The notes under the pieces: model-generated
Database searches by the model: none
What the model was told of the DNA's origin: nothing
Seen by the model: only the letters and a program-made list of their open reading frames with translations
NCBI GenBank assembly: GCA_900317835.1
Contig: ONIL01000018.1
Coordinates: 1 to 55,607 of the forward strand
Direction of reading: 5' to 3'
Source of the DNA: an uncultured Prevotellaceae bacterium
Lineage (GTDB): Bacteria > Bacteroidota > Bacteroidia > Bacteroidales > Muribaculaceae
DNA length: 55,607 bases
Made by a program: the position numbers and the translations under genes
Shown here: piece by piece, positions 33,327 through 42,109 of the stretch
How the letters are laid out: each line of letters begins with the position of its first letter
Position numbering within the stretch: the stretch's first letter is position 1

Positions 33327-34103
33327 TTATTCTCCTTTGAATTCTGCCTTGCGCTTGTTCAGGAAAGCGTCCATGCCCTCCTTTTGGTCTCGGGTGGCGA
33401 AACATTTGCCGAAGAGTTTGTTTTCCAGACCGATGGCACCGTCGGCATCGAGGTCATAACCCTCGTTGATGCTCTGCTTGGCCAAGCTGATGGCCACGGG
33501 AGCATTCTTGAGCATCATGGCGGCCATTTCCATGGCCTTGTCCATCAGTTCCTCGGGCTCATACACGGCATTGACCAAGCCAATGCGCAGAGCCTCGTCG
33601 GCGCGGATCACCTTGCCCGTGTAAATCATCTCCTTGGCATAGCCCTGGCCGATGAGTTTGGGCAAGCGGTGGGTTCCCGAGAAGCCGGGAATGATGCCCA
33701 GACCGACCTCGGGCTGGCCGAACTTGGCCTTTACCGAAGCGATGCGGATGTCGCAGGCCATGGCCAGCTCGCAACCGCCACCCAGGGCAAAGCCGTTGAC
33801 AGCGGCAATGACGGGGATGGGCAGGGTCTCGATCTTGCGGAAGACCTGTGCGCCCAGGCGGCCGAACTCAAAGCCCTCGGGCTCGTTGAGGTGGGCCATC
33901 TCACTGATATCGGCACCGGCGACAAAGGACTTCTCACCATCGCCCGTGATAATGAGCACGCGCGTGGTGTTGTCCAAACCGCTCACAAAGCAGTCAATCT
34001 CCTTCAAGATGGTTGAATTGAGGGCATTCAGGGACTTAGGCGCCGAGATTTTCATCACGGTGATTCCGTCTTGTCGCTCAATTTTCAAGAAGTTGTAATC
34101 CAT
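33327..34103 (-). CDS. crt: Enoyl-CoA hydratase (crotonase)
   Basis: 258 aa crotonase-fold protein. Both catalytic Glu regions are present: LGGGCELAMACDIRIAS and FGQPEVGLGIIPGFSGTHRL. The oxyanion-hole Ala/Gly block GADISEMA is also visible. It dehydrates 3-hydroxybutyryl-CoA to crotonyl-CoA. It sits 33 nt before hbd, in the order of the butyrate pathway. Confidence 0.92.
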   Translation of the reverse strand: MDYNFLKIERQDGITVMKISAPKSLNALNSTILKEIDCFVSGLDNTTRVLIITGDGEKSFVAGADISEMAHLNEPEGFEFGRLGAQVFRKIETLPIPVIAAVNGFALGGGCELAMACDIRIASVKAKFGQPEVGLGIIPGFSGTHRLPKLIGQGYAKEMIYTGKVIRADEALRIGLVNAVYEPEELMDKAMEMAAMMLKNAPVAISLAKQSINEGYDLDADGAIGLENKLFGKCFATRDQKEGMDAFLNKRKAEFKGE

Positions 34104-34118
34104 GACAACGGTGATGAA

Positions 34119-34778
34119 TTAGACGTCCATGGGTTTCAGGTCGGGAGCGATGATCAGCTTGGCCTCGGTAGCGGCCTGCACATCCTCAACAGTGAACTCG
34201 GGATGGAGCTCGCGCAGAACGATACCCTCAGGGGTGATGTCCATGACGCCCATCTCGGTAATGATCATGTTGACCTGTCCGGCAGCCGTCAGCGGCAGGG
34301 TGCACTCCTTCAGAATCTTGGGGTTACCCTTCTGGGTGTGCTCCATGGTGAGGATCACGCGCTTGGCACCCACTACCAGGTCCATTGCACCGCCCATGCC
34401 GGGAGCCATCTTGCCAGGGATGATCCAGTTGGCGAGGTTGCCCTTCTCATCGACCTGCAAAGCGCCCAGGAACGAAACGTTCACGTGGCCGCCACGGATG
34501 ATGGCAAACGAGGTTGCCGAGTCAAAAGTGCAGGCACCGGGATTCAGTGTGATAGCACCACCGCCGGCATTGATGAGGTTCTTGTCCTCCTTGCCCTCCT
34601 CGGGCGTCGGGCCCATGCCCATAGCGCCGTTCTCGGTCTGCAGCGTCACTGAAACGCCGTCGGGAAGGTAGTTAGGGATTAAGGTGGGGATACCAATACC
34701 CAGATTCACAACATCGCCGTCATGCAGCTCTTTGGCAGCACGTTTTGCGATGACTTCTCTCATTTGATATTTATCCAT
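34119..34778 (-). CDS. atoA: Acetoacetate/butyrate CoA-transferase beta subunit
   Basis: 219 aa family I CoA-transferase small subunit. The active-site Glu is in LQTENGAMGMGP (about residue 49), preceded by NLGIGIPTLIPNYL. With AtoD it moves CoA from butyryl-CoA to acetoacetate, releasing butyrate. Unusually it is encoded over 8 kb downstream of its partner atoD, between kamE and crt. Confidence 0.92.
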   Translation of the reverse strand: MDKYQMREVIAKRAAKELHDGDVVNLGIGIPTLIPNYLPDGVSVTLQTENGAMGMGPTPEEGKEDKNLINAGGGAITLNPGACTFDSATSFAIIRGGHVNVSFLGALQVDEKGNLANWIIPGKMAPGMGGAMDLVVGAKRVILTMEHTQKGNPKILKECTLPLTAAGQVNMIITEMGVMDITPEGIVLRELHPEFTVEDVQAATEAKLIIAPDLKPMDV

Positions 34779-34818
34779 AATAGTACGGTTTTGAGATTAA
34801 TTATATGTTTTTAAAAAG

Positions 34819-35607
34819 TTATTTCATTCCTCTCTTGACCATCTCCTGCACGACGAACGATGCCACGTCGTCGGCATAGGTGTTCATGCCAAAGCCGGCG
34901 TCAAAGCCGAGCTCTTTGGCCAGCTCATGGGTCACACGGGCACCGCCACAGCAGCAGATCATCTTGTCACGCAGGCCCTCGGCCTCCATGAGCTCGATGA
35001 ACTCGGTCATGTTCTTGATGTGAACGTCCTTCTGCGTCACCGTCTGCGACACGAGCAGTGCGTCAGCGTGGAGTTCGATGCCCTTGGCGATAAACTCCTC
35101 GTTGGGCACCTGTGAGCCCAGGTTGTAGGCTTCAATCATCTCGTAGCGCTCCAGACCGTAATGGCCAGCGTAGCCCTTCATGTTCATGATGGCGTCGATG
35201 CCCACGGTGTGGGCGTCGGTGCCTGTCGATGCACCCACGATGACAATCTTGCGGCCGATGTTTTCCTTGATGTACTCGTCGGTCTCATACATGTCCATCG
35301 TGTTGCTCTCTACCTTGGGCACATAGATGGTGGAGTAGTCCACAGTGTGGGTACAGCTGCCGTAGCAGTTGAAGAAAGTGAAACCTGGCGTCAATTCCTT
35401 GTAGAAAACGACGCTGGGATTCTCGAGACCCATCCTGCGGAGTAATTGTTTGGCGGCCTCAACCGCCTCGGCACCACAGGGCACGGGCAGGGTGAAGCTG
35501 AGCTGCACCTTACCATCGTTCATGGTGTCGCCATAGGGCTTTATCTTGGTGAAGTCTAAGGTTTTGTCAAAATCCTTAGCTTCCATGCTATATAATCCTT
35601 CGCTCAT
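34819..35607 (-). CDS. kamE: Lysine 5,6-aminomutase beta subunit (cobalamin-binding)
   Basis: 262 aa, the family length. The base-off cobalamin motif is DAHTVG (Asp131, His133 as Co ligand), and Lys144 in MNMKGYAGHYGLE matches the PLP-anchoring lysine known from the Clostridium sticklandii enzyme. A C-terminal Rossmann region carries ALLVSQTVTQKD and CCCGGARVTHELAKELGFDAGFG. With KamD it migrates the terminal amino group of beta-lysine to C5. Confidence 0.96.
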   Translation of the reverse strand: MSEGLYSMEAKDFDKTLDFTKIKPYGDTMNDGKVQLSFTLPVPCGAEAVEAAKQLLRRMGLENPSVVFYKELTPGFTFFNCYGSCTHTVDYSTIYVPKVESNTMDMYETDEYIKENIGRKIVIVGASTGTDAHTVGIDAIMNMKGYAGHYGLERYEMIEAYNLGSQVPNEEFIAKGIELHADALLVSQTVTQKDVHIKNMTEFIELMEAEGLRDKMICCCGGARVTHELAKELGFDAGFGMNTYADDVASFVVQEMVKRGMK

Positions 35608-35635
35608 AGTAATATAGTAACCTTATAGATTTTTA

Positions 35636-37192
35636 TTATCTCTTACCTTTCATCAGCTCCACAAACGGGTTGTAGTAGTTCTCACCCTTCATGGTGACGC
35701 CCTCAAGGCCCTTACCACCATTCTTGGGTCGCTTCACATCACCGAAGATACCCTTCTCAAGTGCGGTGAACAGGCCTTCCTTGGTAATTTCTTCAAGCAA
35801 CTTGATGGTGTTGCCCAGTACTTCCTTGACGCGGTTGCGGCAGATGCCGCCCTCGACAAACTCCATCTCCTCGCCAATGCTCTTCATGTTGTTGAAGATG
35901 TACTTGGCGTTCTCGATCGAGAGGTAACGGTCGCTCATGAACGGCGTGTGGATGGCCTCGGTGGGCATACCCAGCAGCTGGATTCCCTGGTGGGTCCAAA
36001 TACCGATCATGTTGAACAGGGCGTCCTGGATGTGGCCGCGGAAGATATTGCCCGTCATGAACTTGGTGGGAGGCATGTACTTCAATGTGGCCTTGGGGAA
36101 GATTTCACGAGTCATCTGTGCCTGAGCCAACTCCAACAGGAAGCCATTCTCGAGCATCGGATCCATCTCAAAGGCGTGACCCAGACCCATCTGCTCCTCG
36201 GGCAGACCAGCCATCAGAGCCAACTGCTCGTTGATGAGGTCCGAAGCCAGCACAGTATGTGCAGCCTCAACGGCATCGGCAGTAGTGAGGTAGTTGTCCT
36301 CACCAGTGTTAATGATCACACCGGCGAAGCCGTTGATGATGCGGCTCATGTACTGATCCACGAGCGTGCGCTGCATGTTGATGTCACGGAACAAAATGCC
36401 GTACAAGGCATCATTCAGCATCACATCCAGTCCCTCAAAGGCGCCCATGATGGCAATCTCGGGCATGCACAGGCCGGAGCAGTAGTTGCACAGGCGAATG
36501 TAACGGCCCTGTTCCTCACCCACCTCATCGAGCGCCTTGCGCATGATGCGGAAGTTCTCCTGGGTGGCGAAAGTGCCGCCGAAGCCCTCGGTCGTTGCGC
36601 CATAGGGCACATAGTCCAGCAGGCTCTGTCCGGTGGTGCGGATAACGGCGATGACGTCGGCACCTTGACGGGCTCCTGCCTGAGCCTGTACCACGTCCTC
36701 ATAGATGTTACCCGTTGCTACAATAATGTAAAGATAGGGCTTGGGACCCTCGCCGATGGTCTCAAGGTAGTGCTCGCGACGGGCGCGACGGGCGCGGATG
36801 CGGGCCATGCTCTCGTCAATGACGGGCTGCAGGGCCTGGGCAATCTGCTTGGGGTCGCGTGTAACAACTTGGGTGATATCCAGTTCGTCAGCGGCTACTT
36901 TTTCGGCAATCTGCTGGGGTGATAGACCCGTCTTGATCATGGCATTGGCAATAAAGAACAATGCGCCTTCACCCAGCACACCCTTGTCCTTCAAGGCCTC
37001 TACCACCACATTGGGCAAAGGCACCTCGTTGTCGTCAACACCGTCGATGCCCATCAAGCGGCACAGGGTGCGCTCAACAGCCACCGTCGTGTACTGCTCC
37101 ACGAAGGATTGTACATCCTCGGCGATGCCTTTGGCCAAACCTCTGGCATACTCAACTTTTTCAAAATCTAGTCCTAACTTGCTTTTTTGCAT
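35636..37192 (-). CDS. kamD: Lysine 5,6-aminomutase alpha subunit
   Basis: 518 aa TIM-barrel subunit of the adenosylcobalamin/PLP aminomutase. Recognised by overall length, the N-terminal helical part (LGLDFEKVEYARGLAKGIA), PLYIIVATGNIYEDVVQAQAG-like block (residues about 150-175) and the C-terminal KYMPPTKFMTGNIFRGH. It binds PLP phosphate and substrate. It is 28 nt upstream of kamE, and the upstream kamBC encode its reactivase. Confidence 0.95.
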   Translation of the reverse strand: MQKSKLGLDFEKVEYARGLAKGIAEDVQSFVEQYTTVAVERTLCRLMGIDGVDDNEVPLPNVVVEALKDKGVLGEGALFFIANAMIKTGLSPQQIAEKVAADELDITQVVTRDPKQIAQALQPVIDESMARIRARRARREHYLETIGEGPKPYLYIIVATGNIYEDVVQAQAGARQGADVIAVIRTTGQSLLDYVPYGATTEGFGGTFATQENFRIMRKALDEVGEEQGRYIRLCNYCSGLCMPEIAIMGAFEGLDVMLNDALYGILFRDINMQRTLVDQYMSRIINGFAGVIINTGEDNYLTTADAVEAAHTVLASDLINEQLALMAGLPEEQMGLGHAFEMDPMLENGFLLELAQAQMTREIFPKATLKYMPPTKFMTGNIFRGHIQDALFNMIGIWTHQGIQLLGMPTEAIHTPFMSDRYLSIENAKYIFNNMKSIGEEMEFVEGGICRNRVKEVLGNTIKLLEEITKEGLFTALEKGIFGDVKRPKNGGKGLEGVTMKGENYYNPFVELMKGKR

Positions 37193-37219
37193 CGTATTAT
37201 AGTATTATAGTATATAGTG

Positions 37220-38593
37220 TCAATAGTGATTGTTCTTATCCAGTGTGGCTGGTAAGGTGGCCAGTAATAGCTCCCTTGCTTTCTCAATCCACTCCTGGTC
37301 GATGCCCAAGCTCTGTGCGATGTTGAGCGCCTCGTGGGGCACCTCGCCATCCTGAACTTCAACCAGTGTGTAGTCCATTGAGCCGTTCTCAAAGCCTTTC
37401 ACCCGCAGGCAACGGGCTTCACCTGGCTCTATATCATAGTGCGTTGTCATGACCAGACTCATGTCCCTGCCTGCCAGCACCCGCAGCAGCGCCGACACAA
37501 GGGCAGCCCCCTCGGTAGGGTTGGTAGTGCGTGCAGGTTCGTCGATCAACGCTAACAGTTTCTTGTTTTCGCGCGATGCCTTGATAACGGCATCGATGTT
37601 CTTCATTTCGGCAGCGAACGAGGAGAGCCCCTTTTCAACGGACTGCTCGTCGCCGATGCAGAAGTGTATATCGTCCTTCACAGCAATCCTAGCCGCCTGG
37701 GCAGGAATGCCGAACCCGAATTGGAAGAGGTATTGGCACAGGGTCAAGGTCTTTAACACGACGGTCTTGCCGCCCATGTTGGCACCTGTGATGAGCGTTG
37801 GCTCGGTGCCATATGCAATGCTCACCGGCTGGAAGTCGCGGCCACGGCTTGCCAAGGCCTCTTGTACCTGGGGATGGAACATCGCCTCAAACTGGCTTGT
37901 CCCATCCTGGGAAAGTGTTGGGAAACACAATCCCAATTGCTGCACCTGCATGGCACGGGCCACATCAACGTCGATGCGTGCCAGTGCAATTTGGGCCTGC
38001 TGAATTACAGGGGCAAACGGATGCAGGCGCTTGCTCAGTTCAGTCCTCACAACCTCCTCAATCTCACCTGCCTGGAACAACAAATCCTCCTGCTGTTCAG
38101 GATGGCGGCGCATCTGGGCGCGCAAGTCCTTAAGTCGCTCGTCGTAGGAGTCATAGATGTAGAAGGTGGCTATCTTCATGCCATCGGGGTCAAGAATACT
38201 GATGACCTCGTCGAGGTCAGGAATCTCTACAACCTGATCCATGCCATGCTCACCGAGCAGTTTCTTCACATCAGCGGCAAGAATGGCAAGGTGCTTGACC
38301 TCAAACAGTTCAATATCGTCCAGAACGGCACTCTGGTGGAGGTTGCGGATGGTTGTGCGAATGTCTTTCAAGTCGCACAGCTTGTGCAGGAGGGTATTGA
38401 TGTAAAGAGTATCAACCTGCTTGAGGAAATCGGTGAAACGGCGCAACTCGTCATAGGAAGCCACAATCTCCTCAGCCCTCGTCATCATGGGCGAGTCGAG
38501 GAGCCAACGGCGGGCAAACCCTGATTGCAGTTCCAGCTTGTCAAGCATGAAACGCAGGCCGCATGGCGATTCTATGATATTTTTCAGTTGCAT
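37220..38593 (-). CDS. kamC: Lysine 5,6-aminomutase reactivase ATPase, MutS-like
   Basis: 457 aa. The C-terminal half is a MutS-type ABC ATPase: Walker A TGANMGGKTVVLKT (about 267-280), the FAAEMKNID block, Walker B LLALIDEPARTTNPTEG and the switch VMTTHYD. The N-terminal half is helical, like the MutS lever/clamp, but mismatch-binding domain I is absent. Located in the kam operon next to kamD, it fits the KamC protein thought to restore cobalamin-inactivated aminomutase, rather than DNA repair. The start overlaps the end of kamB by 10 nt, implying translational coupling. Confidence 0.88.
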   Translation of the reverse strand: MQLKNIIESPCGLRFMLDKLELQSGFARRWLLDSPMMTRAEEIVASYDELRRFTDFLKQVDTLYINTLLHKLCDLKDIRTTIRNLHQSAVLDDIELFEVKHLAILAADVKKLLGEHGMDQVVEIPDLDEVISILDPDGMKIATFYIYDSYDERLKDLRAQMRRHPEQQEDLLFQAGEIEEVVRTELSKRLHPFAPVIQQAQIALARIDVDVARAMQVQQLGLCFPTLSQDGTSQFEAMFHPQVQEALASRGRDFQPVSIAYGTEPTLITGANMGGKTVVLKTLTLCQYLFQFGFGIPAQAARIAVKDDIHFCIGDEQSVEKGLSSFAAEMKNIDAVIKASRENKKLLALIDEPARTTNPTEGAALVSALLRVLAGRDMSLVMTTHYDIEPGEARCLRVKGFENGSMDYTLVEVQDGEVPHEALNIAQSLGIDQEWIEKARELLLATLPATLDKNNHY

Positions 38594-39609
38594 TCTTTAT
38601 TCTTTAGCAGGTCGTAAACGGGAAGCCCTATGGCTTCAGATAATCTATTGCACAACAGGTCGCTGTCCAGGACATAACCTGTCGGGGAGGTTGGGTTAAC
38701 GGTGACAGCGATGAGTTTGCTCTTCTGCAACACGCTCACGCGTCCACCTCCCTTGACAAACAGTTTGAATTGTTGTGGCGTGACAAATATTTTGGTAAAG
38801 TCACGCACCACAATCTCGGTCTGACGCAGGGTCTTGTGCTGCCTCACCTTGTCGAGGAAAGTTCCTACCAGGGCCCCAGCGACATAGAGGGAGGCACAAT
38901 GCTCCACACCGTCGAAGTGGATCTCCTGGGACAGAGAGGTCAGGGCGTTCAAGTCATGCAAGGCTCCATCGGTATCGATGAACCACACGCCTTTCTCCAG
39001 CGGAGTGAGCAAATTGATGTTGCGCTCGCTAGTCAGTTCCAGGTTGACCAAATCCACCACGTGAGCGGTCTTCTGAACCAGCGTCGTCAGATTGGCCGAA
39101 TAGGCCGCCCCTGTCGCCAGAATCAATGACTGGCTTACTGCTGGCGATGCCGAACTCAACCGCGACAATGCTCCATCGATAACCACCAGGTCGATGCCAT
39201 ACTGCCTCATATCCTGCATCCAGCGCCTTAGGCTGCTGCCCGATGAAGGCCCTGAGAGGAGGATTTTACCTCCTGTGAGGGTTCTTGCCGTCACCACCCG
39301 TCCCAGTGAGGTCGTCTCGTCGCTCACGTCGATGAGTTCCGAAACCAGCCGCCGCTGGCGGTAGTGCATCTCGCTGGTGCCGAAGTACATGCCCTCGCGC
39401 AGCGAGATTTCGGGCTTCTGGGTGCGTGTCACCTGGTCCACGGTTTCTCCATCAATGCCAATCGAGGTCACGGCGATGCGTTTTCTCTCGACGGGGAGGT
39501 TGTCAAGGACATACTTGAGACACTCGGTCTTGCCTGTATTCTTTTCCAACCCCACGATAGACAAGCTATCGTATTTCAATATTTCATCGATGAAGGGAAG
39601 CACTGTCAT
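38584..39609 (-). CDS. kamB: Lysine 5,6-aminomutase reactivase subunit KamB
   Basis: 342 aa from the ATG at 39609 (MTVLPFIDEILKYDSLSIVG). An ATG at 39648 would add 13 residues coded by a palindrome and is less likely. A P-loop-like motif GLEKNTGKTECLKYVL (about 20-35) suggests nucleotide binding; further regions include SLREGMYFGTSEMHYR, LLSGPSSGSSLRRWMQDM and LVVIDGALSRLS. The family is known only from lysine fermentation operons, paired with KamC. Chemistry not shown; reactivase role comes from family naming and context. Confidence 0.85.
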   Translation of the reverse strand: MTVLPFIDEILKYDSLSIVGLEKNTGKTECLKYVLDNLPVERKRIAVTSIGIDGETVDQVTRTQKPEISLREGMYFGTSEMHYRQRRLVSELIDVSDETTSLGRVVTARTLTGGKILLSGPSSGSSLRRWMQDMRQYGIDLVVIDGALSRLSSASPAVSQSLILATGAAYSANLTTLVQKTAHVVDLVNLELTSERNINLLTPLEKGVWFIDTDGALHDLNALTSLSQEIHFDGVEHCASLYVAGALVGTFLDKVRQHKTLRQTEIVVRDFTKIFVTPQQFKLFVKGGGRVSVLQKSKLIAVTVNPTSPTGYVLDSDLLCNRLSEAIGLPVYDLLKNKECN

Positions 39610-39627
39610 CAAGAAAAGCCAGCTCCG

Positions 39628-39657
39628 TAGAGATGTGCCGTCGGGCACATCTCTACA
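39628..39657. repeat. Perfect palindrome between kamA and kamB
   Basis: GTAGAGATGTGCC (39628-39640) and GGCACATCTCTAC (39645-39657), 13-bp stem with a 4-nt loop. The outer GTAGAGA/TCTCTAC arms are shared with the palindrome inside pnuT; the inner core differs. Probably a REP-like mobile palindrome. Confidence 0.7.
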
Positions 39658-39673
39658 GAACCGACATCATGCT

Positions 39674-40957
39674 TTATTTCTTGTTGCGGATTTCGTTACG
39701 CTCATGACGCTTCAGCGCCTTGGGCTCAATGTTCATGCGCTCACCCTCGAGCAACGAGATAACACCGTCAACAGCCTTGTCGGCGGCCACCTGCTCGCGC
39801 TTGCGTGCAGCCTGGCACTCGGGACAGTTGCACTCGGTGTGGTAGTCGGTGGGCTCGGTGTAAGTCGTAATCACGCCCTCGAAGTTGCGCAGAACGACTC
39901 TGCCTGGAGCCTGTGAGATGATGTACTGAGGCATGACGGGCGTCTTGCCGCCGCCACCGGGAGCATCCACCACGAAGGTGGGCACGCAGTAGCCACTGGT
40001 GTGGCCGCGCAGGCCCTCGATGATCTCGATACCCTTGCTGACGGGGGTACGGAAGTGCTCCAGACCCATCGACAGGTCGCACTGGTAGATGTAGTAAGGA
40101 CGCACACGGATCTTGACGATCTCGTGAACGAGCTTCTTCATCACGTGCACGCAGTCGTTCACACCGCGCAGCAGCACGCTCTGGTTGCCCAGGGGGATGC
40201 CGGCGTCGGCCAGCATCTCGCACGCACGGCTTGACTCGGCAGTCACCTCGTTGGGGTGGTTGAAGTGGGTATTGATCCAGATGGGATGATACTTCTTCAA
40301 CATGTTGCACAGTTCGGGCGTGATGCGTTGCGGGCAAACCACGGGAACACGTGTACCCAGGCGGACAATCTCGACATGAGGAATTTTCCTCAACTCCGAG
40401 ATGATGTATTCCAAGCGGCTGTCGCTTACCATGAGAGCGTCACCACCCGAGAGCAGGACGTCACGCACGGTGGGCGTGTTGCGGATGTACTCAAGCGCCT
40501 TCTCGATGCGGTCAGTGCCACACTCTTTATCGGTCTGGCCGGCAAAGCGGCGACGGGTGCAGTGGCGGCAGTACATCGAGCACATGTCGGTGATGAGGAA
40601 AAGCACGCGGTCAGGATAACGGTGGGTCAATCCGGGTGTGGGAGAATCCTCATCCTCATGCAACGGGTCGAGCAGGTCGGCAGCGGCCTGATGGGTCTCA
40701 AGGCCTGTGGGGATGCACTGACGACGGATGGGATCGTGCGGGTCATCGGGATTGATGAGGCTCAGGTAGTAAGGCGTAATCGCCATGCGCAGAGTCTTGA
40801 GGGTCTGTTTCACACCCTCTTCCTCCTCGGTGGTGAGGCTCACATACTTCTTGAGCTCCTCCAGGGTCTCGATGCGGTTTTTCACCTGCCACTTCCAGTC
40901 ATTCCACTGCTCGTCGGTGACATCGGGAAACAATTGTTTTCTTCTTGATTCAGCCAT
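39674..40957 (-). CDS. kamA: L-lysine 2,3-aminomutase
   Basis: 427 aa radical SAM/PLP enzyme converting L-lysine to beta-lysine, the entry step. The cluster motif is CSMYCRHC (Cys126, 130, 133), the AdoMet GGD motif is LLSGGDAL, the PLP-binding Lys is about 338 in APGGGGKTPVMPQYI, and a C-terminal zinc/dimer Cys pair is CNCPEC. Length and motifs match the clostridial enzyme. It is 18 nt downstream of kdd. Confidence 0.96.
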   Translation of the reverse strand: MAESRRKQLFPDVTDEQWNDWKWQVKNRIETLEELKKYVSLTTEEEEGVKQTLKTLRMAITPYYLSLINPDDPHDPIRRQCIPTGLETHQAAADLLDPLHEDEDSPTPGLTHRYPDRVLFLITDMCSMYCRHCTRRRFAGQTDKECGTDRIEKALEYIRNTPTVRDVLLSGGDALMVSDSRLEYIISELRKIPHVEIVRLGTRVPVVCPQRITPELCNMLKKYHPIWINTHFNHPNEVTAESSRACEMLADAGIPLGNQSVLLRGVNDCVHVMKKLVHEIVKIRVRPYYIYQCDLSMGLEHFRTPVSKGIEIIEGLRGHTSGYCVPTFVVDAPGGGGKTPVMPQYIISQAPGRVVLRNFEGVITTYTEPTDYHTECNCPECQAARKREQVAADKAVDGVISLLEGERMNIEPKALKRHERNEIRNKK

Positions 40958-40975
40958 AATCGGATGATAAATGGA

Positions 40976-42049
40976 TTAAGCGTAGAGTTCCTCAAAGACC
41001 TTGCGCAGCTCGGGGCACTCGCGCAGCTCCTGCAAGGTGAAGTCGGCATGACCCTTGGTGTAGCCATTACCGATAATCATGTTCACGTCGGCACCAATAC
41101 CCTCAGCACCCAAGGCAGCCTTGGTAAAGCTGGTGGCCATTGAGAAGAAGTAAACGATGCCATCATCCTTGGTGCACAGCACAGCGGTCATCTCGCAATC
41201 GGGCACGTTCACGCAGTTGATGGTAGTGTCGGCCATCTTGCCGTCGGTGAGCTTGTAAACCAGCTCGTAAACCTCAACGGGAGTCATGCCTGCAACGCTC
41301 TCAACCACGTCACAGAAGCCGAGGTCCTTGATGCGTTGGGTCGATTTGGGGCTGTTGGCGAGGCCGATCACCTTACCGGTAACGCCTACGCGCTTCTTGG
41401 CCTCGTAGCAGCACAGCATGCCGCTCTTGCCACCTGCACCCAGGATAACAACGTTCTGGCCATACTGGCACAACTTGGCGGTCTGGGCGGGAGCACCTGC
41501 CACGTCGAGGGCGCTCAGAGCGAGCTTCTCGGGCATGTCGTTAGGAATCTTGGCATAGATGCCGCTCTCAAACAGGATAGCCTTGCCCTTGATGTCCACC
41601 TGGTCAACGTCGGCGCGGATCTCGAGGATCTCGTCGATGCGCAGCGGGGTCAGCGACAGGGAAACGAGGGTTGCGATGCGGTCACCCTCCTGGAGGTCGA
41701 TTTTGCCCTTCAAGGCATCACCGATCTTCTCCACCTTACCCAGGAGCATACCACCCGAACCGGTGCGACGGTTGCGGTGCTTGCCCTGCAACTCAACGTT
41801 GAGGAGCATCTCCTTCTTGATCTCCTCCATGACCTCGGCCTCGTTGTTGGGATCCTTGGCCTGCTGCTTAGCATAGTTGTGGATATCGGTGAATGAAGCG
41901 GAGTCGATATTCAGGGTCTGTACATCGATGAGGATCTCGTTGTCGTAGATCTCGTCCATGTTGTTGTCCAACTTGTTAGCGGGCTGGGGAAGAACGCCCT
42001 TGGGCTCGATTACTCGGTGGGTACCGAATCTATTTCCGTGTTTCTGCAT
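40976..42049 (-). CDS. kdd: L-erythro-3,5-diaminohexanoate dehydrogenase
   Basis: 357 aa MDR-like oxidoreductase that deaminates 3,5-diaminohexanoate to 5-amino-3-oxohexanoate with NAD(P). The N-terminus KHGNRFGTHRVIEPKGVLPQ is typical of Kdd. The Rossmann nucleotide motif is VVILGAGGKSGMLCCYEAKK (about 195-214). The family is restricted to lysine fermenters, so the assignment is firm. It starts 60 nt after the kce stop. Confidence 0.94.
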   Translation of the reverse strand: MQKHGNRFGTHRVIEPKGVLPQPANKLDNNMDEIYDNEILIDVQTLNIDSASFTDIHNYAKQQAKDPNNEAEVMEEIKKEMLLNVELQGKHRNRRTGSGGMLLGKVEKIGDALKGKIDLQEGDRIATLVSLSLTPLRIDEILEIRADVDQVDIKGKAILFESGIYAKIPNDMPEKLALSALDVAGAPAQTAKLCQYGQNVVILGAGGKSGMLCCYEAKKRVGVTGKVIGLANSPKSTQRIKDLGFCDVVESVAGMTPVEVYELVYKLTDGKMADTTINCVNVPDCEMTAVLCTKDDGIVYFFSMATSFTKAALGAEGIGADVNMIIGNGYTKGHADFTLQELRECPELRKVFEELYA

Positions 42050-42109
42050 TGTTGTAAAATGGTTTAATTGTTAAACGATTATTGTTATTTAGTTTTTAGT
42101 CCTTCGTTT

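Noticed and set aside
37220-38593. DNA mismatch repair protein MutS
   Set aside because: Only the ATPase half is shared; the mismatch-binding domain is missing and the gene is coupled to kamB in the lysine operon.
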